A DNA stretch of 35,000 nucleotides from Zygnema cylindricum (GCA_037447655.1 JBBHKE010001102.1:1-35000), one strand, 5' to 3'; shown: positions 11,101-21,247, counted from the stretch's first letter. Notes: generated from the letters alone by a model not told the origin. Numbers and translations: made by a program.

Positions 11101-14100
11101 TGACAGTAGTAGACATTTGCTATCCAAATGCTTTCAGAAGCTGAGTACCGTACACATGGGATACCAACCTACTGCTTTTGCATTCAGGCCAAAGACCACT
11201 TACAACCCTCACTGAAACTGCCTCCAGAGTTGAGCTTCATTCAGGAATTTATGCTGTTTGCTCATGCACTCCAGCTTGTTCCTATGTCCATCTCCCAAAC
11301 TTCCTGACTTTGTACTAATTTCACAAATGAAAATCCAGAGTAAAAAAAATATTCTCTCTACCTCTATGCCTCTATGCCGAATAGTTTGTCTCAGTTTGAC
11401 TTTGAGACCTTTGCCAGAATCTGAACATAGTGCCGATAAATTTTTGTGCACTATAATGCAGGTACCATGTATGAGCTTTCAAGACCAAAATGTGTGAGCT
11501 TTTCAAGCAAAAACTGATTACATTTTATATCCTCCAGCATGCTTGAAACTTACCATCAATTTCAATTCCTGGAGGCACAAAAGGAGTTGAACCTGTAGCT
11601 AGGATAACATCTTTTCCTGTGACAATTTTGTCAGGAAACCCAATCTTGCCATACTTCACCTTCTGTGGGCCCTGCAATGCCAAAAATGTAACAATATACT
11701 TACTAAGGAAACAAACGCACCTAACATTTTCAGAAAGAAACATGAAAAACAAGTAGACATGACTACTTGAAACTACCACATGGCAAAAACAAGCTGCTAC
11801 AGTGCCCTATCCAATTCCATTCGCCAATTGAATTATGTCACATATGGATTACTACAAGTGGCAGTCAAGTACATACATTCTGTCAGAAACATCTAGACAG
11901 GTCTGATAACTAAACTAAACCTTTACACAAAATTGGAACCTTGGAAGTTATGTCTGCTGGGAATCCAGAAGTTACCATGAGGGATCCCACACCCTCGAGG
12001 ATGTCTACTCCAAGCGCCTTCATGGAGTTGGTCAGATTAGACCGAATCTTGGTGGCCAAACCATTAGCATGATTTGCAACCGCTTGCCTATCGAATGAAG
12101 CACCACCGACCTGTTGGGAAAGTAATGCGTGAGTGATAACCAATCGTTATTATCCTAGGCTGGACATGTCCCTTAAAGGTGAAGGATTACTAGTTTCTAC
12201 TAGGGGATAAAAAGGAGACAACAATTTGATTCTGAAAAAAAGGGAAGGCTCATCACTGCTGTTGACAAGCCAACGACCATAGCCAGCTTTTGTCAGTCAC
12301 TTTCTCAAGTGTAAAAAGGTAAAATCTCTTGATTGAACACACATATAGACCCTGAAAACGGCACACAGCAACTTAATAAAAATTACAATCAGTTATTACA
12401 AGAAAACGACCAGCAACAATGTAAGTGTAATACAAATTAGTAAGTCGAGTTTTAGGCTGCGTAAGTCCTTCAAAAATTACAGACACCACTGAAATCACAG
12501 ACATCAATCGTGAAGCAATGGAAACTTTCTCATAAAGAGTTAAACGAGGAAAATAAGGGGAGACTTCAATAATTACCTCAGCAAGTGAACAAGGTGGATA
12601 ACTAATGAAATAAGCAGAGCCAATTATGTGGGAAAAAACAACCAAGAATACTATCAGTTCTTGGAAAAACACCGGCAATGCAGCATACGAATCAAGCTAA
12701 CGACAAGTGAATCAGTGAGTTTTACAATAGAGTTTTTGTCATATGATGAAGGTTGCAAATTTCCCAAACAAGGAACCAAACAAGAGAAACAGTGAATTTA
12801 CAATAGACGCTGTCCGGTAATGCATTGCTTTTGGCATTTCCTGCAAGCAGGGACTAACTTCTAAAGAAAACGAGGTATATCAGGAAGGAGTGAAAAAAGG
12901 AAGAGAAAGAAAAACAAATAAAAAAAGAGAGGGGGAGAGAAGGGGGGAAAGGGGTGAGGGGAGGGAGGGAAGGGGAAGACGGTGTGGAACAGGGAGGGGC
13001 AGATAAGAAAAGTCGGACGTTTGTAACAACCAGCAGTCAAGTAAGGTGAAATACAAACATGTCATAACAGAAAAAAGATAAGAATAATAAAAGACTTAAA
13101 GCTTCAAGACTCACGTGATAAATCATGTTAAAAAGTTAATGAAGAGAGTGAACAAGGATACAGCTTGGTCTATGAAGCTCAAGCTTCACATGCTTCTTGA
13201 ACTTTTTCAAGGTCAATTATGTAATGCTGTGAATTTTAGTATAACCATTCCACATGCTAATCAATGTACCTTTTATTAATAACGCCTTTATAAGTTTCTT
13301 ATCTTGAAGACTCGTACCTTTATTCCTAACGCCTTTAAATGTTCCGCATCTTGAAATTCTCGCATTCTTCCACTAACTGCAAGCAGAGCTTTGGACGGCA
13401 CGCAGCCTCTGTTAACGCATGTGCCTCCAATGACATCACCCTCAATAATGGCTGTTTTAAGACCCTGCATACAATAAAACACTTTTGTTTTCAAAACAAG
13501 TGTTTCACATTCGTTTAAAGAGACAGGACAAGATGTTTGATGTCAAGAGACAGAAAAATACTTGACAGAATATAGTGTGAGGGATTCTACCAGATTGCCG
13601 TCCAATGTCAAAGAAGGACCAGAACAAAAGGAAAGGGAAAAAAAGTAGAGCAAGAGTGTGTAGACGAGGCAAAAATTTAAAAGACAAAAGAGTTCGATGA
13701 AGCTTAAATATAAAACTTAACATGTAGAGTGAAAAAACATCTCCATTTTCATCAAAAAAATTAGTCGGAGAGAAACTACTTACATTCTCAACCGCATGCA
13801 ATGCTGCTCCGTGACCACCAACACCTGCTCCAATAATAATCAAATCGTAGTCGAACTTTTCGGCAGACATAGAAATCAAACCATTTCCAGCCTTTCTTAA
13901 TCTGTTTCCTTGTCTAGAGTTCCGGAGACTGCTTCTCGAAACTACTGAGCCTATTTGATGTCTGTGTAAACCCTGGAAGACATTTGCTGATGGAGTTTGA
14001 GCTTTGAGAGGTACAAAAGTGACGGATTTCTCTACTGTTTGTTTCGCTACAGTTTCTTGCCTGTAATTGAGAGCTGAACCGGAAGAAACTGCTTGGCTGC

Positions 14101-14113
14101 AAACGCAAGCCAT
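5174..14113 (-). CDS. LPD: Plastid dihydrolipoyl dehydrogenase (E3 of chloroplast pyruvate dehydrogenase), 15 exons
   Basis: Fifteen exons with canonical GT-AG borders join in frame to 578 aa. Exons: 13784-14113, 13318-13464, 11976-12110, 11554-11671, 10668-10792, 10188-10313, 9705-9785, 8407-8469, 8058-8132, 7588-7666, 7236-7336, 6697-6810, 6209-6322, 5891-5962, 5174-5230. The FAD/NAD flavoprotein reoxidises the dihydrolipoyl arm of E2 and passes electrons to NAD+; in plastids it serves acetyl-CoA formation for fatty-acid synthesis. Residues 1 to about 82 are Ser/Thr/Arg-rich and suit a transit peptide. Visible motifs are the FAD loop GAGVGG (95-100), redox disulfide C126-VNRG-C131 of the plastid/cyanobacterial type, ATG motifs at 229-231 and 361-363, NAD loop GSGYIG (267-272), FAD-contacting GD (408-409), and the catalytic dyad H545/E550 in HPTLSE. 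The start is the ATG at 14113; an upstream TTG was not used. The length is close to that of land-plant plastid LPDs. Confidence 0.95.
5231..5890 (-). other. LPD intron 14, leading to a tiny terminal exon
   Basis: Exon 14 ends in SAK at 5891 and is followed by GTAAGC, a good donor. The last exon begins after an AG at 5231-5232, in the matching phase, and adds 18 residues starting [10 protein letters not shown], then TAA. The Val after AK and a short Ala/His/Pro tail are plausible for the family. Reading through the donor instead would add about 48 residues ending near 5747, which looks like intron. Confidence 0.75.
8688..9215. mobile_element. TA-flanked MITE, family A copy 1, inside LPD intron 7
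   Basis: The ends are inverted repeats: CACCGTGAATCGTAATTAG at the left and its complement-like CTAGTTACAATTCACGGTG at the right. TA dinucleotides flank both sides (8686-8687, 9216-9217). The interior aligns with copies at 23764-24381 and 21250-21612, for example the words TTTTAAATAGTGTG and GACCGTGCA. A TA target duplication and lack of coding capacity suit a Tc1/mariner-type MITE, though the superfamily is inferred. It lies well clear of both splice sites of the 1,235-bp intron 7. Confidence 0.8.
12885..13000. repeat. Purine-rich low-complexity tract in LPD intron 2
   Basis: A GA/GGGA-rich run on the plus strand gives a polypyrimidine run in the transcribed strand. The small open frame opposite it (Pro/Leu/Ser-rich) is a product of composition only. 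Confidence 0.6.
13266..13361 (-). repeat. 48-bp tandem duplication of the LPD exon 2 end
   Basis: 13266-13313 and 13314-13361 are two diverged copies (about three quarters identical, with one offsetting indel) of a 48-bp unit. The second unit holds the last 44 coding bases of exon 2 plus the start of its donor. The first lies in intron 2 and keeps an AAGGTAC-type donor of its own. Using the inner (intronic) donor would insert codons that run into an in-frame TAA. Confidence 0.65.
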
Positions 14114-14288
14114 AACTTTCAATGTAAAATGAGTAGGAAAGAAAGAGAGAGAGGGACAGAGTTACTTTAGTCTGGCTAGACTTCTACTTGGGGCAGAGCA
14201 TTCACTCGCTGGCTGAAACACAAAAGATTGCAGCAAGAAGGATTATAAACTGCTGCAAGAGTGAAGTTTTTGAGCAAATTTGGCAGTA

Positions 14289-14452
14289 CACCGTGTATAG
14301 CTTAGCTAATTAGCAATAGAAGTTTTTTTCGCCACTTAAATCGTCTTTTTTGCGTGCACACATGCCGGATTTTCATTAAGAATCTTCAACTACTCATCGC
14401 AACCGTCAGATATGAAATACGACAAGTGTGCACAGCGAAAATGAGTGTCAAA
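14289..14452. mobile_element. TA-flanked MITE, family B, truncated copy 3
   Basis: It starts CACCGTGTATAGC after a TA (14287-14288) and contains the family B landmarks TTTTTTTCGCCAC, TCGCAACCGTCAGAT and GACAAGTGTGCAC. These are shared with the full copies at 15875-16099 and 26778-27000. The right terminal repeat is missing. It sits about 175 bp upstream of the LPD start codon. Confidence 0.7.
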
Positions 14453-14498
14453 GACAGGAATACGTGAACGTTGAGCGATGCAAGGTGTACTTTGACAC

Positions 14499-14527
14499 CC
14501 TGTTCCGACAGGAGTTGTCGGAACAGG
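14499..14527. repeat. Perfect 12-bp hairpin upstream of LPD
   Basis: CCTGTTCCGACA, a 5-base spacer GGAGT, then TGTCGGAACAGG: a perfect 12-bp inverted repeat. It could be a dimeric factor site or the remnant of a small inverted element. There is no T-run after it that would suggest a terminator. Confidence 0.6.
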
Positions 14528-14600
14528 CAAATGTAGTAAATTGGAAGGACGATGGCTAATTTTAGGGGAATCCGTACAATATTCGTACATACATTTATAT

Positions 14601-15224
14601 CAAATTTATTTTAAATGTACTGTACAAGCAGCTTTACGATGTTTTGTACAATTTTGGGCAGCATCAGAAACATCTTGCCAACCCTTGCTCTTGTTACAGA
14701 TATCGCTTCTCAGTTTTGTAGCCTTTTCAAAAAATTATTTCCGGCTTCAATTGTCACAAATGCACGTGCAGGTATTGGTGAGATCTATTTTTTAACATCT
14801 GCCCAAGTTTCTTGTCTACTGAAATAAACTTTTCAACTTTGGCATTTGCCGATATTTTACTTCCCAAACCGTACACCATCGTACCAGCGGCTGTCCTACC
14901 GCGCAAAATTCAACTTTTGAAACCCAATCCCTTTTACGCTTGTTGATGTTAGCACCGCAATTTGCGGACAGCTTGACACACAAGCAGCGCGTGTGGGTAC
15001 AATTTGAGCTTCTTTTATTGGTCAACACAAAGGTTTAGAGGGTATTAGCGTGGCACACGTGTCAAGCAGCTCGAAAAGTAGGGGAATTTTAACCAATCGC
15101 GTTTGCTGTACGATAGGAGGAAATTTGTTTAACCTTTCGATCAGGAACTTTATGGGCGGTTAAATCGGCATACTCCAATATTTGCCACGTGGGAACAATT
15201 GATAAGGTGAAGGTTTTATAGGTT
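14601..15224. other. Gene-free stretch with two CACGTG sites
   Basis: No gene is recognised. CACGTG hexamers occur at 15057-15062 and 15186-15191 and a CCAATCG at about 15094. They could belong to a promoter, but no coding region follows in either direction. Confidence 0.35.
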
Positions 15225-15232
15225 CTATTTTC

Positions 15233-15419
15233 TAGTGTTGGGTATCGGGTAAATTCATATCGCGATAATTTCGATATTCGATATATCGAATATCGATCGA
15301 GCAGATTCCTCGATATATCGTACCGGGACCAACATAAATTATCGCGATATATATCGCTGGGTGTCCGTACAGTCTTAGTACGGGCAATCGTACGGATAAC
15401 CAACCCCCCCCCCCCCCCC

Positions 15420-15466
<47 letters not shown>

Positions 15467-15653
15467 GTTAGAAAAAAAAAAAAGGGAAAAAACAAATAAA
15501 AAAAAATAATGCCTCGATATATTGACGATACGATATATCGGCGATATATCGACAATAAATCGCAATAATTTGGTTTTCGATATATCGATTATCGGGTACC
15601 TAAAATTCAATATATATCGAATATCGGCACAAGGTCCTCGATACCCAACACTA
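15233..15653. mobile_element. hAT-1 MITE, copy b (perfect 8-bp TSD)
   Basis: The ends TAGTGTTGGGTATCG and CGATACCCAACACTA are perfect inverted repeats, flanked by a perfect 8-bp duplication CTATTTTC (15225-15232 and 15654-15661). Both subterminal zones are packed with CGATATATCG-type words, as in the other hAT-1 copies. In the middle are 18 C directly followed by 44 G (15404-15465), which are not present in the other copies. No coding capacity. The Pro/Gly-run open frames across it come from the homopolymers. Confidence 0.88.
15404..15465. repeat. C18/G44 homopolymer junction
   Basis: Eighteen C (15404-15421) are followed without a break by 44 G (15422-15465), a perfect homopolymer palindrome core. 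Such a junction is hard to clone and sequence and may be an assembly artefact, for example reads from both strands of a G-run joined together. Confidence 0.9.
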
Positions 15654-15874
15654 CTATTTTCCCTTCAACTTTAACAACGAAATCGGCAACTACGGAGAAC
15701 AGCGAATAGCAAAAAGTAAAATAAAAGCGTTTAGAAATAGGCGCGCTCAAGATCTTACGAATCGACAGCAAAAACTCGGTTGTTAACACAAATACCGCAT
15801 TGGTTAGACCGTTATGGGCGTTAAACCATGAGACGATGTTCTTTTGCAAACAATGTATACAAAATACTACAGTA

Positions 15875-16099
15875 CACAGTGTATCGCAATTAATGTTTAA
15901 TGTTAATATTTTCTTCGCCACTTGTAACATTTTTTCTTCGTACACGCTTGTCCGATTTTAATTTTTGAACCGCCAATTGGAAGCTGAGAATCTTGCCTTT
16001 CAATCGCAACCATCAGATCCACAATCTGACAAGTGTGTGCACAAAAACGACGTTATACTGGCGAAAAAAGAACATTAACACTAATAACGATTCGCGATG
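15875..16099. mobile_element. TA-flanked MITE, family B copy 1
   Basis: It lies between TA at 15873-15874 and TA at 16100-16101. The left end is CACAGTGTATCGCAATTAAT and the right end ATTAACACTAATAACGATTCGCGATG is its diverged inverse. The interior matches the copy at 26778-27000 (words AAGCTGAGAAT, TTTCAATCGCAACC). At 225 bp it is non-coding. Its right TA is also the first two bases of the adjoining hAT-1 copy. Confidence 0.75.
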
Positions 16100-16569
16100 T
16101 AGTGTTGTGTATCTGCAAGGTTTTACCGATAAACGATATGTATCTTTTTTTGGCTTGCAGTTAATCAATATATTGGCACGATATGTAGACACCGATGTTA
16201 TCGCCAATAAAAAACTGATGATATCGGGTTTTCATCATGATAACACCTGTATCGATAAATATCAGAAATAATTGTACGAATCTTACCGTACAATTGTGCG
16301 GTTTATTCTGTCGTACTGAACCGACGTTATTCCGTTACACACAGTACGGAACAGGTTGTTACACGTGGCATGCCACGCAATATACAATAAAAATACAATA
16401 CAATATATTGTAAAGTAGTATTATATAGCGTACTATATTTTTTTCCCTTTTCACCGATCAAAATTTTGTTGATCTCGGAGCGATATATCGTGATCCCTAA
16501 CCGTTATATAACCGGTAACTATCGACATCGTTGTTTTCGCGATAAATTTATTGTCGATACACAACAATA
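16100..16569. mobile_element. hAT-1 MITE, copy c
   Basis: It begins TAGTGTTGTGTATC and ends GATACACAACAATA. Its interior, including a TGGCATGCCACG palindrome beside an ATACAATATATTG block (about 16366-16436), matches the element at 22479-23532 in the opposite orientation. The flanking octamers (TCGCGATG and TGAAATAC) do not match, so one end has probably been changed since insertion. Confidence 0.7.
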
Positions 16570-16699
16570 TGAAATACCTTTAATTTGTTTTTTTTCGGAT
16601 GTGTTGATATTGATTTGCGGATGCGATCAGATACGGTGATTATCTGATATCTTTTCAATATGTTGGGTGTTTCTATACAACTACGATTTGGTAAGGTCA

Positions 16700-17013
16700 A
16701 TTATGGAATCCGACGTCGCACGATTTAACGCTTAAATAAATAGAGAGATTTAGTTCGATTCATTTTCGAGATTTTTAGTTATGTCGGGGTTTGGTCAGGT
16801 CATTTTGGTCTTCGCACTCTGATGCGTCTTTCCTTGAGTGGTGGTTACTTCTTTGGGTGTCTTTGTGCTGTCATTTTTCCGTTTGTGAACTGCTTTTGCC
16901 ATCCATATCTTTTTTGTTTGTTATTTTCCTCACATAGTATTGTCGTTTTTGCACTGATGTCCCGTGTTGTTCCAATGGACTCGGATGGTTTACCATCGCA
17001 CTTTTTAATAAAG
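16700..17013 (+). repeat. LINE-like 3' tail, copy 3
   Basis: A T-rich plus-strand stretch closes with CAATGGACTCGGATGGTTTA, the stem-loop GATGGTTTACCATC (16984-16997), then GCACTTTTTAATAAAG. The tail of the copy at 33341-33370 has the same closing words. No coding part remains. The left limit is approximate. Confidence 0.55.
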
Positions 17014-17059
17014 TTGGGGATTCATTTGGATTGTTGTTTGTTTCAATTAACTTTTGAGT

Positions 17060-19200
17060 GGTTTAACTATTGATGGTATTTTTGTGGTCGGTGTAGTACT
17101 TTGGTACTTTGGGTTATGTTTCGTGTCGCTATTTGTTAGGTGTGCAATTTGCGCATTTAGTGCAAAATTCATTGTTTTGAGTAGTGAAAAAATTTGGCTA
17201 CTTGTTTAATATAATGAGATAGAGCACAAATATTATTTTTTGTAAGAAAAAAAATATATATATAATATTGGCTTACGAGGAGTGCTCTCTTATGTGATTT
17301 TATCTTATGGTCGTTTGCTTGTAATTGTGCATTTTTTGTGTCGATCCTATCAATTGGTATCAGAGGCTTGTGTGCTCCATTGAGTGTTTAGAGGTGGCGA
17401 CCTTGGTGGGATCAAAACCGAACTACCCGGTTATGATTCTAACACACTTCTAGCTAAGGGAAACAAACTAAAACAACCATTGAAAAATTTAGGGCTTTCA
17501 CGAGCGCACAAGTCCCTCAGGTTGGTCCAAACTCTCATGCCTAAGTGGGTGGTGTACCATGTTAAAAACATTAATGTCGAAGTCCTCAAGAAAACACAAA
17601 ATTGAAATCGTAGGTGGTAAAGTTCGTTAAAAATATGAAAATTGTAAGTAAAATAACGTGTCAAGAATGCAAACGCCCTTTGGGAGTTTGAAAGGTTGGG
17701 AATTCTTTCAGTCTGAATGACCCCGAATATAGCCTCACCGAGAACTTAGATCACAGAAGAAGGGGCATGTACAATGTAACCTTAATTTTTATTAGCCTCT
17801 TATAAAAATGAGGTTCGGTGGGGATGTTGGATAAAATGGTAAACCACGTGGTCGTTAAGGCTCCTATTTACATGGTGCATCAATTCAGTAGATATGACAA
17901 AAGCGCCCTAAACAATGATAAAATTCACGGATGAGTCAATCGCGAAGAACCACATCATGCGTATCATCAACCATTTAGTTTGTGCTTGTAGAAATTAGAG
18001 ATGGTGCACATCGAAAATAAATGTGATTCGGGAGATCACCTTAACAAGTGTTAATCGTAGATTCTTACAAGGCAACATCACCCAAAAGACTTAATAGAGG
18101 AATTTCGAGCGAGCTCGAATAACAATAAGAAGCACGAAGTAGAGGGATATTTTGGTGGATGGGGGATGGTGAGTGTCTTTGTTATTGAAAAATTGTGTGA
18201 TGGTCATTTTTTTTCAAATGGGTAGCATCATACACGTAAAGGACCACGTAATATGGATATTGACTAAAAAATGCACGCGGGCGGTAGACAACGCCTCACA
18301 ACCCTCAACATCAAATTGGTGTGGTCGAAAATAGTCGTGGAATGACACTTAGAGTTGGATGCATATCGCGCGAGCCACCAAACTATAAAAAAACCATTTT
18401 ATAGTTATATGACTAATCCCCCCAACAAGCATGCAAGCCGCCACAAAACGTGGCGAAGAGAGAAGTGACATAACATTATCAAGAATGTGTTTTGGGGCAT
18501 ATACGATTTTGAGAAGGAATGTATCTCCAAGAAGTTTCTAAACCATTCCACATGGACCTCAAGTTAAAAAGTAAACACGCAGATCAAAGGCTTTGTAATC
18601 GTCATTGGTCTCACGAGCATAAAAGCTCCCCCCTCCGATAGCAAAACTGATACGTGAAGTATAAACAACGTCGTTGGTCTCACGAGCATCAAACGCTCCC
18701 CACTCCAACAACAAAATTGATACGTAAAGTACAAACATGAATAATAGGTAAAAAAGCGTGTCATTGGTAACATTGTTTACCAATAATTTCATTCATGATT
18801 GAAAAAGCTATTCGGACCGCTTATAGAATGTTATACGAGGTACTAGTTTATTGTTGAGAGACGAGGGTAACAAAGGTTGTGGTAACACCCAATCATATTA
18901 AGGCGTATAATGAACAAAGGGAGTCGACCGAATTTGGCGCACCCGAATGGTGAGAATTGTTCGAGAAATACAACACTTGAGTGTCTTTTATTTTGACTAG
19001 ATGCACGATTTATTTGGCTATAATTAGAAAGAGAAATGGCCGAAAACGAACTAAAGAGGCCATATGCTTAGGTCCCAAATGATATTCAAAAGGTTACGCA
19101 AAAAGAGGTGAAACAAAAACGATTATGTTATTGGTGTTGGTGAAACTGTTGGAATTCAAGTATTTTCTAGGTCTAGAGATTGCAAAATAAAAAGCAAAAT
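17060..19200 (+). mobile_element. Decayed Ty1/copia-type LTR retrotransposon
   Basis: TGGTATCAGAGGC at 17355-17367 is the plant primer-binding site complementary to the 3' end of initiator tRNA-Met. It lies two bases after TATCA, the likely end of a 5' LTR. About 1.8 kb downstream, at roughly 19150-19192, a plus frame reads LLEFKYFLGLEIAK, the signature of copia reverse transcriptase, and then hits stops. The distance is shorter than in intact elements, so much of gag/protease/integrase is gone. No 3' LTR was found, and the 5' LTR start is not defined. A possible TATA-like run (about 17258-17268) lies in the LTR. Confidence 0.65.
18600..18737. repeat. 69-bp tandem duplication
   Basis: Units 18600-18668 and 18669-18737 share CGTCNTTGGTCTCACGAGCAT, then CTCC, CAAAA and TGATACGT words at the same offsets. 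The duplication lies inside the decayed LTR retrotransposon. Confidence 0.7.
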
Positions 19201-19222
19201 AGTAGATATTGACAGCCTGCCT

Positions 19223-19282
19223 CTAACTCCTCCTCAAGTCCCCACACTTGTCGCAGTCACTGAAGACTGAAGGAGGAGTTAG
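19223..19282. repeat. 12-bp inverted repeat with 36-base loop
   Basis: CTAACTCCTCCT (19223-19234) pairs perfectly with AGGAGGAGTTAG (19271-19282). Directly after comes GCCATGGCTGCCTGT, an ATG in a strong plant start context that opens only six codons. It begins right where the copia RT fragment ends. Confidence 0.6.
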
Positions 19283-19357
19283 CCATGGCTGCCTGTGCTG
19301 TCTAGAGGGAGACAGACAGTTGTTTTATAGGGGATTTTCTGTAAAAGATAGTTTCGC

Positions 19358-19384
19358 CAGGTCCAGGATTTGATCCTGGTACCT
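19358..19384. repeat. Short hairpin around GGATTTGATCC
   Basis: CAGGTCCAGG and CCTGGTACCTG pair across a 7-base loop ATTTGAT with one bulge. The loop region is faintly like a tRNA T-arm or B box, but no tRNA can be folded around it. Confidence 0.4.
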
Positions 19385-19399
19385 GCCACTTGTCAAACC

Positions 19400-20346
19400 G
19401 ACAATAGCCGGTAGTCTTATCCAGATAGTCTTAATAATATTAGATATTGGAAGGTATGATATTTATTTAAATAGTTACTATAAGAATAATTCATTTAAAC
19501 TAGAACTATATGGATACTGCATAGAAACAGTTGTGGAAAGTACGACGTACGGTACGATTACGAAATAAATACCGCGCGGTTTGTTTGACGCCGGAAAGAA
19601 TACCGCGCAGGTATTTATGACGGCCACGATTGAAATCCAAATTGATCGGACGGCCGCGAAGGATGCCGAGATCGCGGCGTACGATTTTGGCGGTTTGCGA
19701 TCACCGCCACATTAAGTGACACGTGGTAACACTACATTGGATTGCGGCAACTCCGGAGATTACGGGAACAAATCCGGATATGACACGTGTCGACATTTCT
19801 GCCATGTCGTACAATGGCCGTACATAAAGTACACCGGCACCTGTACTTTTATGTACGATACAGTAATTTGATTGGTGCCGTACTTCAGTAGATAGAGTTT
19901 TAGAGAGGGAATAGGACTTAGATAAATTTTGGGTAGGCAGCTGCCTCTCCCAGAGAGCACCCTGTATAAATGGCAAACTTTGGCCAGCCATAACTATCAA
20001 TTTACTTGACCATTTTCAGTGATTCTTTTTGCTGCGGACTCAGGGGAGTCTAGGCTACACAGGGGTGTAGTCGGTCAGAGTTTTTGTCTGCCAGGGTGGC
20101 TGTATTTCTAAGGGAAAGTCAAAGTGGGTGAATGTGTCCAAATCTCATATTCTAACTTTGCATTCTGTGGTGGAACTGAGCACACAGAAAGTGTTATTTC
20201 ACAGGGGTGAATCTATATTGGGGTTCTGACTGTCAAGGGGTCAGTCACTTGGGTTTATATTAACTTGGAGTCGGCACTATCTAGATTAGCTTCTTTTGGA
20301 TCTGCATACTCTGAGGGCCAATGGAGGTCTCAGAGTTTCAGAAACG
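19400..20346. promoter_or_regulatory. Promoter-like stretch without a recognised gene
   Basis: Two CACGTG G-boxes (19720-19725 and 19784-19789, the latter in ACACGTGT) lie 250 and 190 bp upstream of a TATAAA at 19975-19980. The next 370 bp contain no convincing open frame before a hAT-like element begins at 20355. This could be an LTR, a promoter whose gene was displaced by the insertion, or chance. Around 19540-19680 the DNA is unusually rich in CG. Confidence 0.3.
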
Positions 20347-20354
20347 GTTTAAGT

Positions 20355-20913
20355 CATAGTTTAAAAATAGGTGATCGTACGCCCATACAATATGCCTATT
20401 GTACGCAAAACATACAATATGCCCTTAAGACCTATATTATATTGGCCGCAAAATGAAATAAAATAGGAACAGGGTTGAGCTGCACATCAATTGATAGAGA
20501 ATTAAACGTCATGTCTAAATTTTGAAATACATTCGGACAAAAAAATATTTTTTCCGTGAGTTTTGAGGTATTTTTAATTGAAACCGTCAGATTTGGACGA
20601 TCGGAAGGTCGCTGATCAAAGTAGCGATCTAAGAAGATCAAATGAAAAGCCCATAACACAACTTCCGATAGAACTTACGTCCGCTTTTTTTTCCGGAATT
20701 TTTTTCTTGCGGAATGTCACCCTATGTGTCAGTTCGCTAAAAAATTTCGTCCGGCGGCGTGCGGTGTATTATGAACATATGTCAGATTCGTATGTTCGTA
20801 CAGGGGTGTGCACAACGCACACACATACAGTATGCCTAATTTGCGCGAGTTTTGTGCCAAGTTTTGTGCGCCTACCAAACGCCTACCATAAAAACGCCTT
20901 CTTTTTAACTATG
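20355..20913. mobile_element. hAT-like MITE, family C copy 1 (perfect 8-bp TSD)
   Basis: The ends CATAGTTTAAAAATAGG and CTTTTTAACTATG are inverted, flanked by a perfect octamer GTTTAAGT (20347-20354 and 20914-20921). It aligns in reverse orientation with 24652-25109 (shared words CGTACGCCCATACAATATG, GTAGCGATCTAAGAAGATCA). It is 559 bp with no coding capacity. The TSD length suggests hAT. Confidence 0.85.
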
Positions 20914-20921
20914 GTTTAAGT

Positions 20922-21247
20922 ACAAGATCGACCACAATGTCGGTGAAGGCATGACCCCCGAACCACGTGCGTAGCGGATGCAGAGGTCGCAAAAGTCAAA
21001 ATTTTATATACCCGAAACCAACATTTTTTTTTTCAAAATTCGAACACCCGAAACCCGGCCGGTTTATGCCACGCTCCTAAATTGTTACATTGTTACCCGA
21101 TGCGTGTTTTAAAAAAAAAGTTAACCGAAACTTAATTTCCCGCGACTACATGTACCCACCCGTACCCTTAGACGTACAAAATTGCTGGTACATCTCCGTT
21201 ATACCTTCCACAATACCAAGAGTACAAAGTGCATAATGTATGCACAC
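20922..21247. other. Anonymous DNA with ACCCGAAAC repeats
   Basis: Short repeated words (ACCCGAAAC, CCCGTACCC) resemble the CCCG/GTACCCG words in the repeats at 24465 and 26592, but no alignment or boundary can be supported. No gene is seen. Confidence 0.3.

Larger units (their letters stand above)
14114..14600 (-). promoter_or_regulatory. LPD 5' UTR and upstream region
   Basis: Just upstream of the ATG lies a GA/CT-rich leader (about 14140-14160). Further up are a truncated MITE (14289-about 14452) and a perfect hairpin (14499-14527). No convincing TATA box or other element could be pinned, so promoter limits are a guess from position. Confidence 0.4.

Noticed and set aside
14114-14122. Upstream in-frame TTG as the LPD start
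   Set aside because: The ATG at 14111-14113 follows three codons later and starts a plausible transit peptide.
15089-15610. Open frames on the minus strand with Pro and Gly runs
   Set aside because: They are produced by the C18/G44 homopolymer inside a hAT MITE.
19351-19384. tRNA T-arm at GGATTTGATCC
   Set aside because: The loop does not match T-loop positions and the rest of a tRNA is missing; only a hairpin is supported.
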